Below are positions 1-8,093 of a DNA stretch of 64,000 bases, piece after piece. Numbering within the stretch: position 1 is the first letter of the stretch; each line of letters starts with the position of its first letter. The stretch lies in the NCBI RefSeq assembly GCF_014306105.1, contig NZ_JACRVF010000001.1, positions 1,690,413-1,754,412 of the forward strand. The letters run 5' to 3'. The notes beneath the pieces were generated by a model. It saw only the letters and a list, made by a program, of their open reading frames with translations. It made no database searches and was not told the DNA's origin. A program made the position numbers and the translations under genes. Source of the DNA: Pontibacter cellulosilyticus. Lineage in GTDB: Bacteria; Bacteroidota; Bacteroidia; Cytophagales; Hymenobacteraceae.

Positions 1-186
1 TACGTTGCGATACTCGATTATCACATTAGCGTCCTGTTTTGTTATCCTGTCTGTCAGGTCATCCACTAAATCCTGTGATATTTCCTTCAGTTTATTAAAG
101 GTGCCCAGGGTGTTTCGGTAAATTGCCTGTTTTGTAACCGATTTCTGGTGCAGGCCATTTATAATGTCGTTTAATCTATCTTCCAT
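1..186 (-). CDS. Hypothetical protein, N-terminal part only
   Basis: An open frame reads leftwards from an ATG at 186 and leaves the window without a stop after 62 codons. The visible protein starts MEDRLNDIINGLHQKS and is hydrophilic, rich in Lys, Asp and Asn, with no signal peptide or membrane segment, so it is probably cytoplasmic and helical. I recognise no family. The 119 bases between this start and the end of the CoA-transferase gene are AT-rich. The same-strand gene at 306-1433 lies upstream of it, so it could be the distal gene of that unit or have its own promoter in the gap. The frame is clean and the codon use resembles the neighbours, so it is probably a real gene, but function cannot be assigned from this fragment. 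Confidence 0.6.
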   Translation of the reverse strand, partial: MEDRLNDIINGLHQKSVTKQAIYRNTLGTFNKLKEISQDLVDDLTDRITKQDANVIIEYRNV

Positions 187-305
187 AGTTGGTGTTGATA
201 TCAGAAATATGCCAGATGTAGTTTGTACCGAAGTTTAACCCAGTTTGTTTAAAATATGAGCTTATAAATCCCTATAAGGCATGGTTTGGTCTTCATTACT
301 GTGAG

Positions 306-1433
306 TCATACCTTATCTGAACTGGAGTAAGCCGGCGGAGGCTGCAACGGCAACAACTCCTGCCCCTGCAGTTGGAATGCAACCTGCCTTATACCCGGCT
401 TTGCATTTTGACACTGCAGCAGCATTGCCTGTGCTTGTGGCATCTCGAAAACTTCAGGTATTGTGTTTACCGCACCGGCAGGCACATACTGACGATGCAG
501 CTCTTGCAGCAGTTCGTCGCGCTGATGTAAAGCAACTAGCCCGCTAAGTATAACATGGAGTTCTTCGCGGTGCTGCACACGACTGTAATTGTTTTTATAC
601 TTTGCATCAGTAGCCAAATCAGGGTTGCTAAGTATAGCGCACAACTTTGTAAACTGCCTGTCGTCGCCGATAGCCAGAACCAGTTGCTTCTGGTCTTTGG
701 TAGTGTACACGCTGCCGTAGGGCACAATAGTAGGATGTTCAGAGCCCATGCGCACCGGCTCCTGCCCTGCCACCAGGTAAGCTGTTCCCTGGTTGGCCAA
801 AGCCGAGATAGCAGCATCCAGCAGCGAAACCTGCACCAGTTGTCCTTCATTTGTTCTTTCACGCTGTAATAAGGCTACCAGTAGGCCTTCTTTTAGCTGA
901 TGCGCGGTCAGGATATCCATAAGGGCAACAGGCATTTTAGTAGGTGCACCGTCTGCCTCACCGTTCAGGTACATAAAGCCGCTTTCAGCCTGTACCACGG
1001 CATCGTACCCTGCCCTGCTGTTGTGGGGGCCGTAACCGGTAATATGGCCGTAAACCAGGCGCGGGTTTATACATTGCAGGGTTTCGTAATCTACTTTCAG
1101 TTTCTTTGCATCGCCGGGTTTATAGCTGGCAATTACCATATCTGCCTTCTTTACCAGTTGGTAAAGCTGTTGCAGGTCATGCTCCTCAGTCAGGTTTAAG
1201 GCCAGCGAAGTTTTACCCCAGTTGGCAGCGCAAAAGTATGCTGGAGTGTCCGTATCGGCTGCCTCGGATTTAAGTTTCCAGGTGCGGGTAACGTCGCCTT
1301 TGGTAGCGGCATTCTCAACCTTAATGACGTTTGCTCCTAGCTCGGCAAAAAACTGCCCCACGCTTGGCCCTGCCAGCACACTTGCCAGTTCCAGCACCAG
1401 CATGTCTTTAAATATCGAATCTGCTTTTATCAT
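306..1433 (-). CDS. CaiB/BaiF family (class III) CoA-transferase
   Basis: 375 residues, close to the usual family size. The N-terminus (LVLELASVLAGPSVGQFFAELGANVIKVE, read with the break after Q) is the typical class III CoA-transferase Rossmann-like start, followed by the conserved NWGKTSLALNL stretch. An Asp at about residue 173 (VALMDILTA) sits where the family's catalytic Asp forms an acyl-anhydride intermediate. The enzyme should move CoA between carboxylic acids in the cytoplasm; the substrate cannot be read from sequence. It starts 5 bases after the stop of the yebC-like gene on the same strand, so the two are probably co-transcribed. No neighbouring acyl-CoA enzymes are present to suggest a pathway. 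Confidence 0.9.
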   Translation of the reverse strand: MIKADSIFKDMLVLELASVLAGPSVGQFFAELGANVIKVENAATKGDVTRTWKLKSEAADTDTPAYFCAANWGKTSLALNLTEEHDLQQLYQLVKKADMVIASYKPGDAKKLKVDYETLQCINPRLVYGHITGYGPHNSRAGYDAVVQAESGFMYLNGEADGAPTKMPVALMDILTAHQLKEGLLVALLQRERTNEGQLVQVSLLDAAISALANQGTAYLVAGQEPVRMGSEHPTIVPYGSVYTTKDQKQLVLAIGDDRQFTKLCAILSNPDLATDAKYKNNYSRVQHREELHVILSGLVALHQRDELLQELHRQYVPAGAVNTIPEVFEMPQAQAMLLQCQNAKPGIRQVAFQLQGQELLPLQPPPAYSSSDKV

Positions 1434-1438
1434 GTGTA

Positions 1439-2191
1439 TTATTCCAGTTCAGCCATCACCTGCTCCGTCAGTTCCAGATTATGGTATACTTTCTGAATAT
1501 CATCATCGTCTTCCAAGGCATCGATCAGCTTCAGAATTTTTCGCACCGCATCCGGATCATCAATAGCCACAGTGGTTTTGGGCAGGCGCTGCAACTCCGC
1601 CGTCTCTGCTTCCAGTTGCAGCTCCTCCACTTTCTTCTGCATGGCACCAAAATCCTCCATCGCGCAGTAAATGGTTATATACTCCTCATCCAGTTCTACA
1701 TCCTCTGCCCCGCCATCGGCCAGTTCCAGCAACAACTCATCATCAGTTAGCTGTAGCTCAAGGTTTCTTTTCACCACAAAAACGCCTTTCCTGTCAAACA
1801 GAAACTCAACTGATCCATTTGTACCCAGGCTGCCGTTGCCCTTGTTAAACATGGTGCGCAGGTTCTGCACCGTACGGTTGATGTTATCGGTAAGGCATTT
1901 GATAAACACAGCCACTCCGTTGGAAGCATAGCCTTCGTAGGTTACTTCGGTGTAGTTACCTTCGGTACCTTCGCTTTTCTTTATGGCACGCTCTATGTTT
2001 TCTTTTGGCATGTTTACCGCTTTGCTGGTTTGTATAGCCAGCCGCAGGCGCGGGTTAGCATCAGGATCGGGGCCACCCTCTTTTGCCGCTACGGTAATCT
2101 CTTTGATAAGCTTTGTGAATATTTTTGATCTCTTGGCATCCAGAGCGCCTTTCTTACGCTTGATCTGTGACCATTTGTTATGTCCTGCCAT
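1439..2191 (-). CDS. yebC: YebC/PmpR family regulator / translation factor
   Basis: 250 residues, normal for the family. The opening MAGHNKWSQIKRKKGALDAK is the family signature, and the RLRLAIQTSKAVNMPKENIE segment and acidic C-terminus also match. Family members are cytoplasmic; they were described as DNA-binding regulators, and the YebC/TACO1 group is also linked to translation of proline-rich stretches, so I leave the precise role open. It is the promoter-proximal gene of a two-gene minus-strand unit with the CoA-transferase 5 bases downstream. The start is the only sensible Met and is directly preceded by a non-coding region. Confidence 0.95.
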   Translation of the reverse strand: MAGHNKWSQIKRKKGALDAKRSKIFTKLIKEITVAAKEGGPDPDANPRLRLAIQTSKAVNMPKENIERAIKKSEGTEGNYTEVTYEGYASNGVAVFIKCLTDNINRTVQNLRTMFNKGNGSLGTNGSVEFLFDRKGVFVVKRNLELQLTDDELLLELADGGAEDVELDEEYITIYCAMEDFGAMQKKVEELQLEAETAELQRLPKTTVAIDDPDAVRKILKLIDALEDDDDIQKVYHNLELTEQVMAELE

Positions 2192-2278
2192 AGGTTACTA
2201 TAAACTGTTCTTTTCTTTTCAGTCCTGAATCCTCAGTTTGAACAAAAGAACTAAAAATATGGAAGTATCCCTAAAAAA

Positions 2279-2309
2279 AGAGCAGCCTGACACCAAGCCA
2301 GGCTGCTCT
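2279..2309 (-). terminator. Rho-independent terminator for the small peptide gene
   Basis: A perfect 11-bp stem (AGAGCAGCCTG at 2279-2289 with CAGGCTGCTCT at 2299-2309) has a 9-base loop. On the minus strand the stem is followed by a run of T (the A run at 2273-2279). It would end transcripts arriving from the right, that is from the tiny ORF at 2347-2430, and lies only 37 bases past its stop. It also insulates yebC. Confidence 0.8.
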
Positions 2310-2346
2310 AAATAAGTTGTTCTCTTATGTATATATACTGCAGCGA

Positions 2347-2430
2347 TTATAGCAGCATAAAGATGGCGTTGATAATGTTAAGACCTAACAAAAGAAAAAA
2401 GTTAGGTGAGTCTTGTATAGCTCTTTTCAT
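2347..2430 (-). CDS. Putative 27-residue hydrophobic membrane peptide
   Basis: A short frame from ATG at 2430 to TAA at 2347 encodes 27 residues: a short polar head (MKRAIQDSPN) followed by a hydrophobic helix (FFLLLGLNIINAIFMLL). This is the layout of a single-span membrane micropeptide. Support comes from context: a strong terminator oriented for this strand sits just downstream (2279-2309), while no other gene on this strand lies within 400 bases upstream, so a transcript with no other evident product ends here. No clear ribosome-binding site is present, which is usual in this phylum. The alternative is a small regulatory RNA ending at that terminator. Function unknown. Confidence 0.45.
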   Translation of the reverse strand: MKRAIQDSPNFFLLLGLNIINAIFMLL

Positions 2431-2842
2431 GGCAATATAGTTAATTTATTATATTTTACTTAGAAAGCGCCGTAACTAACGCTTACTCAATTTTACGCCA
2501 CGATAAAGCAAATGTTACAAGCAAATATAATTTTTTATATAATAATATATTTATTTTTATATACCAAAATCACAATATAACACACCAAACAATTCAAAAA
2601 CCTCTATATACACATAAAAATGTACTATATTAGTCCATTCATATATTTTGCACTATATATAAAATAATTCAATTAAATACCACCAATAGTCAAATTATGT
2701 AAAATATAACCTTAGCTGCACCTGCACCAGCCAAACTTGTCACTTCACACATAAATCCTTTATTTATCGTATCTTTACCTAGCTAAATAGTGCCCGCTTT
2801 AAAAGCAGGCCCGATATCTTTAATTTAACGAACTACTATACA
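2431..2842. other. AT-rich intergenic region upstream of the helicase gene
   Basis: About 410 bases with very high AT content, especially 2520-2700. It holds no convincing ORF. It should contain the promoters of the small peptide (leftwards) and of the helicase (rightwards); a TATCTTTA element at 2770-2777 resembles the phylum's -7 box but I find no well-spaced -33 TTG. The long AT-rich 5' region before a DEAD-box helicase could be a long regulated leader, but I see no definite structure. Confidence 0.5.
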
Positions 2843-4246
2843 TTGGATTTCCATTCGTTCAACCTACACGATAACGTACTCACCGGCATCGACTCGATGG
2901 GCTACACAAAGCCTACGCCTGTACAGGAACAAGCCATACCACTGATTCTGGAGCACAAAGACATGATTGCCTGTGCACAGACCGGTACTGGTAAAACAGC
3001 AGCCTACCTGCTACCCCTGATAGACCGTATTTCGCATGAAGGCTATGAACACACCAGCACACTTATACTTGTGCCAACCCGCGAACTTGCCAAGCAGATA
3101 GACGAGCAGGTAGAAGGCTTTGGCTATTTCGCCTCCGTTAGCTCTATTGCCATTTATGGCGGCAGCAAAGGTGGCGACTGGGACCAGCAGAAACGTGCTT
3201 TAACTACTGGCGCCGACATTATAATTGCCACACCAGGCCGACTGATGGCACACATGGCGATGGGCTATGTAAAGCTGGATAAACTAAACCACCTGGTGCT
3301 GGATGAGGCTGATAAAATGCTGGACATGGGCTTTATGGACGACCTGCTGAAGATCATCCAGCAGTTGCCTAAAGAGCGCCAGACATTGCTCTTCTCGGCT
3401 ACTATGCCTAAAAAGATACGCGACCTTGCACAGCAGATCCTGCAAGCACCTGCCGAAGTAAACCTGGCTATCTCTAAACCTGCAGCCGGTATAGACCAGC
3501 GCCTGTACCTGGCCTATGATAATCAGAAGTTACCTTTGCTGGAGCATTTGCTACAAGAGCAGGATGTACAGAACATGATCGTGTTCACATCACGTAAATC
3601 TAATGTGAACCAGATCGTGCGCTCGCTTCGCAAAATGGGCTTTGGGGCAGAAGGCATTCAGTCTGACATGACCCAGGAGGAACGTGAGCGTGCACTGCAG
3701 GGATTTAAGAATAAGCAGTACCAGATTCTGGTTGCCACAGACATTCTTTCCAGAGGTATTGACATCGACAGCCTGAGCCATGTGGTAAACTTTGATATGC
3801 CAATGGATGCAGAGGATTACGTGCACCGCGTAGGACGTACTGCACGAGCTGCCTCTACGGGTGTAGCCATAACCTTTGTGAATGAAAAGGACATGTTCAG
3901 GGTACAGAAAGTGGAGCGCCTGATAGAGCGTGAACTGCCTAAGTTGTCTTTACCTGAAGACTTTGGACCAGGCCCAGCTTACGACCCAACCAAGCGCCAC
4001 GATAGCAGAGGCGGCGGCAAGCACAAGTCTGGCAACAGACCAGGGGCAGGCGCCAAGAAACACGACCACCGCAGCAAGCACCACAGAAAGCCCGACAACA
4101 AACCTGCTGAGGCCGGAGCAGCTCCACAGGCACAAGGAGAGGCAGTTGCTACAGAGGGCGGCGCTAAAAAACCGAACCGGAATCGCAACAGGAATAGAAA
4201 CCGAAACAGGAACAAGCCGGCAGGAGGCGACACGCCGCAGGCCTAG
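2843..4246 (+). CDS. DEAD-box ATP-dependent RNA helicase
   Basis: 467 residues. It shows the Q motif (KPTPVQEQAIP), Walker A (AQTGTGKT), PTREL, DEAD (VLDEADKML), SAT (FSATMP) and motif VI (HRVGRTARA), so both RecA-like domains are complete. It should unwind or remodel RNA in the cytoplasm (ribosome assembly or mRNA turnover). After about residue 375 the protein becomes a basic, disordered tail ending in NRNRNRNRNRNRNK-type repeats, expected to bind RNA non-specifically. The start is a TTG: the frame is open upstream to 2783 but contains no ATG, and MDFHSFNL fits the normal distance to the Q motif. A strong terminator follows at 4305-4344. Confidence 0.95.
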   Translation: MDFHSFNLHDNVLTGIDSMGYTKPTPVQEQAIPLILEHKDMIACAQTGTGKTAAYLLPLIDRISHEGYEHTSTLILVPTRELAKQIDEQVEGFGYFASVSSIAIYGGSKGGDWDQQKRALTTGADIIIATPGRLMAHMAMGYVKLDKLNHLVLDEADKMLDMGFMDDLLKIIQQLPKERQTLLFSATMPKKIRDLAQQILQAPAEVNLAISKPAAGIDQRLYLAYDNQKLPLLEHLLQEQDVQNMIVFTSRKSNVNQIVRSLRKMGFGAEGIQSDMTQEERERALQGFKNKQYQILVATDILSRGIDIDSLSHVVNFDMPMDAEDYVHRVGRTARAASTGVAITFVNEKDMFRVQKVERLIERELPKLSLPEDFGPGPAYDPTKRHDSRGGGKHKSGNRPGAGAKKHDHRSKHHRKPDNKPAEAGAAPQAQGEAVATEGGAKKPNRNRNRNRNRNRNKPAGGDTPQA

Positions 4247-4304
4247 GCTAATGCAGTTATAAGTCGTTCTATAGAACCAGAATAATTTGATTTACTTATT
4301 ACAT

Positions 4305-4344
4305 AAAACAGAAAAGGAGGCTTTGAAGCCTCCTTTTCTGTTTT
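4305..4344. terminator. Bidirectional terminator between convergent genes
   Basis: Long perfect hairpin (arms around AAAACAGAAAAGGAGGCT and AGCCTCCTTTTCTGTTTT, loop TTGA) with T runs on both strands. It lies between the helicase (plus) and the small membrane protein gene (minus, stop at 4358) and should serve both. Confidence 0.85.
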
Positions 4345-4357
4345 TGCAGATATGTGA

Positions 4358-4633
4358 TTAATATCTGTCTTTATCTTTGCCTAGTTGTTTTACCAGTTTG
4401 TTGTAAACACCAAGCAACAAGAATGATGGAGCCCATTGTCCTACAAAAAGAGCTTCTTCATCTTTTCTCATCACTTTAAGGGTAGCCGAAATTGCCATAG
4501 AACCAAGGGCAGCCCATAGGTACATATCTGACGGGATTCGGGCAGTATACTCTTCAATAGCCGCAGCAACAGGTCCTTCTTTCTTTTCAGGGTTATAGCT
4601 GTCAGCTTTTCTTTTTAACTCATTTGCATCCAT
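4358..4633 (-). CDS. Small membrane protein, unknown function
   Basis: 91 residues. A charged N-terminal 30 residues (MDANELKRKADSYNPEKKEG) precedes two hydrophobic stretches, about residues 38-55 (YLWAALGSMAISATLKVM) and 62-79 (ALFVGQWAPSFLLLGVYN), so it probably spans the inner membrane twice as a hairpin, ending in a basic tail. I recognise no named domain. It is transcribed alone, convergent to the helicase with a shared terminator, and its promoter must lie in 4634-4853. The clean start and stop and conserved-looking composition support a real gene. Confidence 0.7.
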   Translation of the reverse strand: MDANELKRKADSYNPEKKEGPVAAAIEEYTARIPSDMYLWAALGSMAISATLKVMRKDEEALFVGQWAPSFLLLGVYNKLVKQLGKDKDRY

Positions 4634-4853
4634 AGTTATTTATTTAGAGGTTTAAAAACGTTTAATTAGAAACGGAGCAAACACGCTGATTGTTTGCATT
4701 TTCTCTAAAATTCAGTGATTGTTAACACAGAGTCGGCTTTTTTGAGCAACTGTATACACGTTACTACCGGCGCAACAGACCTGCTTCCTGCAGCTTCAAA
4801 ACGGCAAACACAGTATAAACCACGTACCTATAACAGCAGCAACAGCTACCAGC

Positions 4854-6440
4854 ATGAACCGGCAACAAATGATCCAGCAACTTGAGAGCACCGCCATGTG
4901 GGACGTGCTGGTAATTGGTGGCGGGGCAACAGGTTTAGGCATTGCTGTGGATGCGGCCACACGCGGATACAAGACACTGTTGCTGGAGCAGGCAGATTTT
5001 GCCAAAGGCACCTCCAGCAGGAGCACCAAACTAATACACGGTGGTGTGCGCTACCTGGCATTGGGGCAAATTAAATTAGTACTGGAGGCCCTTAAAGAGC
5101 GTGCCCTGCTGCTTCAAAATGCTGCACACCTGGTAAAAAAGCAGGTCTTTGTGGTTCCTGTTTATACCTGGAAAGATGCCTTTGTTTACTTCTGCGGACT
5201 TAAGCTTTACGACCTATTAGCAGGCACACGTGGCTTGGGAGCATCTACTTTCCTCAGCAAAAAGGAAACAGCACTGGCACTGCCCACCATAAAAAAAGAA
5301 GGCTTAAAAGGAGGCATACGTTACCTTGATTGCCAGTTCGACGATAGCCGGCTTGCTGTAAACCTGGCCCAGACTGCAGCCGAAAACGACGCTTGTATAC
5401 TTAACTATGCACAAGTAACGGCGCTGCAGCAGAACAGCGAAGGCAAAATATACGGCGTTGTAGCCCAGGACCTGGAAACAGGCAAAACATACGCGCCAAA
5501 GGCAAAGGCAGTGATTAACGCAACTGGAGTTTTCGTTGATACCATACTTAGAATGGAGCAGCCGGAAGCAAAGCCACTTGTCAGGCCAAGCCAGGGAGTG
5601 CACCTGGTGCTGGACCATACTTTTCTGCCTGGCACCGATGCGCTCATGATTCCGAATACCTCTGATGGGCGCGTGCTTTTTGCAGTTCCCTGGCAGGGCA
5701 AACTATTGGTAGGCACAACAGATACACTCCGCAACAACCCCGAGCTTGAACCAAGGGCACTGGACAAAGAAGTAGCGTTTATACTTGAGACAGCCGGAAG
5801 TTATCTAGTTAAAAAGCCAACACACAAAGATGTTCTAGCTGTTTTTGCCGGCCTCAGGCCTTTGGCTGCGCATAAAGGCAACCCAAAGGAGAGCAAAGAC
5901 ATTTCGCGTAATTACAAGGTTATACTTTCGGAGAGCAGCCTCACTACAGTAACCGGTGGTAAATGGACTATTTACAGGGAGATGGCAGAGGCCACACTTG
6001 ATACTTTAATAAGAGCAAGGCATTTAACTCCAAAGCCCTGCGTTACCTCTCATTTTTCTATCCATGGCCATACCACTGCAGCAGGTATAGACAAGCACAT
6101 GGCAGGTTACGGCTCCGATGCTCACGCCATCCAGCAAATGGCCGCACAACATCCAGAACTTAATACACTGCTGCACCCCAATTACTGCTATACTTTAGCA
6201 GAAGTTGTGTGGGCTATACGTCACGAAATGGCCCGGACGGTAGAAGACGTTTTGGCGCGTAGACTACGATTGCTTTTCCTGGATGCGGCAGCGGCTGCAC
6301 AGGCAGCTCCGGCAGTAGCAGCCATACTTGCCGCTGAAATGCAACGTCCACAAATCTGGGCCGATGAGCAGGTACAGCAGTTCAGAATTCTGGCGGCTGG
6401 CTATAGGCTAAAACCAGAAAAGGTAACGCAGCAAATTTAA
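4854..6440 (+). CDS. glpD: FAD-dependent glycerol-3-phosphate dehydrogenase/oxidase
   Basis: 528 residues, normal for GlpD. The dinucleotide-binding motif VIGGGATGLGIAVDAATRG is at about residues 20-38, followed by SSRSTKLIHGGVRYL, typical of GlpD/GlpO enzymes; the C-terminal DUF/DAO_C region is present (EVVWAIRHEMARTVEDVLARR). It oxidises sn-glycerol 3-phosphate to dihydroxyacetone phosphate with FAD, feeding electrons to quinone (dehydrogenase) or oxygen (oxidase); the Cytophagales context favours the membrane-associated dehydrogenase. No glpF or glpK lies beside it, so it is a stand-alone gene here. The start chosen follows a 220-base non-coding stretch. Confidence 0.93.
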   Translation: MNRQQMIQQLESTAMWDVLVIGGGATGLGIAVDAATRGYKTLLLEQADFAKGTSSRSTKLIHGGVRYLALGQIKLVLEALKERALLLQNAAHLVKKQVFVVPVYTWKDAFVYFCGLKLYDLLAGTRGLGASTFLSKKETALALPTIKKEGLKGGIRYLDCQFDDSRLAVNLAQTAAENDACILNYAQVTALQQNSEGKIYGVVAQDLETGKTYAPKAKAVINATGVFVDTILRMEQPEAKPLVRPSQGVHLVLDHTFLPGTDALMIPNTSDGRVLFAVPWQGKLLVGTTDTLRNNPELEPRALDKEVAFILETAGSYLVKKPTHKDVLAVFAGLRPLAAHKGNPKESKDISRNYKVILSESSLTTVTGGKWTIYREMAEATLDTLIRARHLTPKPCVTSHFSIHGHTTAAGIDKHMAGYGSDAHAIQQMAAQHPELNTLLHPNYCYTLAEVVWAIRHEMARTVEDVLARRLRLLFLDAAAAAQAAPAVAAILAAEMQRPQIWADEQVQQFRILAAGYRLKPEKVTQQI

Positions 6441-6478
6441 CAAATCCAATACCACACATGAATCAATGTATAATTTGA

Positions 6479-6596
6479 TGTTTAAACACAGTATTTTTTG
6501 ATTTACTAAATTTATTTGTTTATACTTAGTAAGCTGTGGGTAAACCATCCGATACAGAAATTACGTATGCATTGCATTATAATTAATGTTTAAACA
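6479..6596. promoter_or_regulatory. Two perfect TGTTTAAACA palindromes upstream of the DUF4168 gene
   Basis: The 10-bp palindrome TGTTTAAACA occurs at 6479-6488 and again at 6587-6596, 108 bp apart, within the 216-base non-coding region before the DUF4168 gene. A -7-like AT-rich stretch (TATTTTTTG, about 6491) lies just after the first copy. Paired palindromes flanking a promoter suggest an operator for a dimeric repressor, possibly with looping; this is inference. Confidence 0.4.
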
Positions 6597-6656
6597 TGTG
6601 CATGGCACCCACTACTTTAAATATTTTCTAACCCAATCCTAAAAAAGAAACCGAAC

Positions 6657-7148
6657 ATGGTACTACTAAAGAAAGGGACTATCGCAGCCGCATTTGTAGT
6701 GGCCTCTATGTTTGCCGGACAGGCTGCATTTGCGCAAGATACAGAAGCCCCTATTACAAAGGAACAACTCGAAGCAGTAGAGTTTTCTGATGATGAGCTA
6801 AGTAAGTTTATTAAGGCCAATACCGCGGCCGTAGAGCTTGAGAAGCAAGGACGCGAAGCCGTTGTGACAACCATAGAGGGAACCGGCCTTACCGTGGACC
6901 GTTTTAACGAACTGGCTCAGGCCAACCGTGACAAAAAACTGGACGAAGTAGCCAAAGACGACGAGAAGAAAGCATTCGGTGACGCAGTTCGCGGTGTATT
7001 AAAGCTCCGCCCAGAGAACAAGCAAAAAGTGGAAAAGGCTATTACCGACCAGGGCCTGACGCTTGAACAGTACAACAAAATACATGCTGCTTTCCAAAAG
7101 GATAAAGCAGTACAGGCCAAAGTACAGTTGCTGCTGCAAGAGAAATAG
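6657..7148 (+). CDS. DUF4168 domain-containing secreted protein
   Basis: 163 residues with a clear signal peptide (VLLKKGTIAAAFVVASMFAGQAAFAQ, cleavage after AFA), so it is exported to the periplasm. The mature part is acidic, highly helical and carries the DUF4168 pattern: FSDDELSKFIKAN near residue 42 and a second LTLEQYNKIHAAFQKD near residue 135. The family has no established biochemical role. It is a single gene with its own terminator and an unusual upstream region containing two TGTTTAAACA palindromes, which suggests specific regulation. Confidence 0.85.
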   Translation: MVLLKKGTIAAAFVVASMFAGQAAFAQDTEAPITKEQLEAVEFSDDELSKFIKANTAAVELEKQGREAVVTTIEGTGLTVDRFNELAQANRDKKLDEVAKDDEKKAFGDAVRGVLKLRPENKQKVEKAITDQGLTLEQYNKIHAAFQKDKAVQAKVQLLLQEK

Positions 7149-7168
7149 TCTCTAAAGACAGTATACAT

Positions 7169-7204
7169 AAAAAAGCGCTGATGTAGATCCATCAGCGCTT
7201 TTTT
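7169..7204 (+). terminator. Terminator of the DUF4168 gene
   Basis: Perfect 15-bp stem: AAAAAAGCGCTGATG (7169-7183) with CATCAGCGCTTTTTT (7190-7204), 6-base loop, T tract in the 3' arm. It lies 21 bases after the stop codon. Confidence 0.85.
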
Positions 7205-7348
7205 TATTTATGGTATTTCCATACTCAAGCAATAGGTTACTTTTATCAGATAAATATTTTACTTTACTTATATTGCTTTAGCAATTTAAGGGTGTAATTA
7301 CTTGAAGGCTTTATACTTTGATTTAGATCTGACCGCCTGCAAAAGTAG

Positions 7349-7401
7349 CTATGACTATAGTGCGGATAAGCGTATGTTTACGCATAGCCGCTAGTTGTAG
7401 G
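7349..7401. repeat. Left attC-like palindromic flank of the DUF4304 gene
   Basis: An imperfect stem (GCGG...GCGTA, loop TGTT, TACGC...CCGC, about 7361-7390) is followed by GTTGTAGG at 7394-7401. That octamer is the inverted copy of CCTACAAC at 7944-7951 just past the gene. The layout resembles a recombination-site flank rather than a promoter; identity as an integron attC is not proven. Confidence 0.35.
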
Positions 7402-7418
7402 TAAGCAATGAAATTAAA

Positions 7419-7943
7419 ATGACTGCTAAAGAAAAACAAAAAGAGATTATTAAAAGCTATCTCAAACCAAAGCTTAAGGAAGAAGGGTTTAATACTTCAG
7501 GAATGAATTGGTGGAAGAGCAAAGGTGACTTCTTTTTGTTCATCAACTTGCAGAGTTCCTCTTGGAACAGTAGTGATAATGTGAGCTTCTGTTTTAACAT
7601 AGGTGTTGCATTGACTGCTCGCCTTTCAGATCCAGCTAAAAGAAAGGCAACATATGACGACATTAGTGCAGAAGTGCGTGAAGAAGACTTGCTGCCTGAA
7701 GACAGAAAAAAGCATAGGTACAGAAAGGATAATTGGCTCGGTTACTTAATCACGAATGATACTGACATTATTGATTTTACGAAAGAATTAAGAACCGATT
7801 TAGAAGAAATAATCCTGCCGAAACTGCAAAGTTTGAATTCTCTATCAGACTGCATAAACTTTTTCGAGCCCTTTGGCTACTGGGGGTACAATCTTAAAAT
7901 GAAAGTTGAAGAGTTAAAGCTAGATAATAAACAGAATGCCTAA
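7419..7943 (+). CDS. DUF4304 domain-containing protein
   Basis: 174 residues, cytoplasmic, no signal or membrane segment. The arrangement LKPKLKEEGFNTSGMNWWKSKGDFFLFINLQSS (break after W), with an N-terminal helix followed by a strand carrying FLFINLQSS, matches DUF4304 proteins, whose function is unknown. The gene is noticeably richer in A and T than its neighbours and uses AT-ending codons more. It sits alone between two palindromic segments (7349-7401 and 7939-8022) that share an inverted CCTACAAC/GTTGTAGG octamer. DUF4304 genes are, to my knowledge, often met as isolated accessory or cassette genes. I infer recent acquisition. Confidence 0.75.
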   Translation: MTAKEKQKEIIKSYLKPKLKEEGFNTSGMNWWKSKGDFFLFINLQSSSWNSSDNVSFCFNIGVALTARLSDPAKRKATYDDISAEVREEDLLPEDRKKHRYRKDNWLGYLITNDTDIIDFTKELRTDLEEIILPKLQSLNSLSDCINFFEPFGYWGYNLKMKVEELKLDNKQNA

Positions 7944-8022
7944 CCTACAACAAAGTTTAGCAGTACGGCTTGCTGACGCTTTGCCATTCTGCTACACGAG
8001 TAACGTTGGCTCCTCCTAACAC
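7939..8022. repeat. Right attC-like palindromic flank of the DUF4304 gene
   Basis: The segment starts GCCTAAC (matching the RYYYAAC core of attC sites) directly at the end of the gene and ends with GTAACGTTGGCT, close to the opposing GTTRRRY core but one base off. Between them lies an inverted repeat TAGCAG/CTGCTA with a GC-rich centre. Size (about 80 bases) and position right after a stop codon fit an integron-type attC, but the mismatch means it may only be a degenerate or look-alike palindrome. Confidence 0.35.
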
Positions 8023-8093
8023 GTCTCCTGCCCTAGTCGGTGAATATTTAATATCTTGCATCATTACCACCAATCAACCATACCTATTAAACT

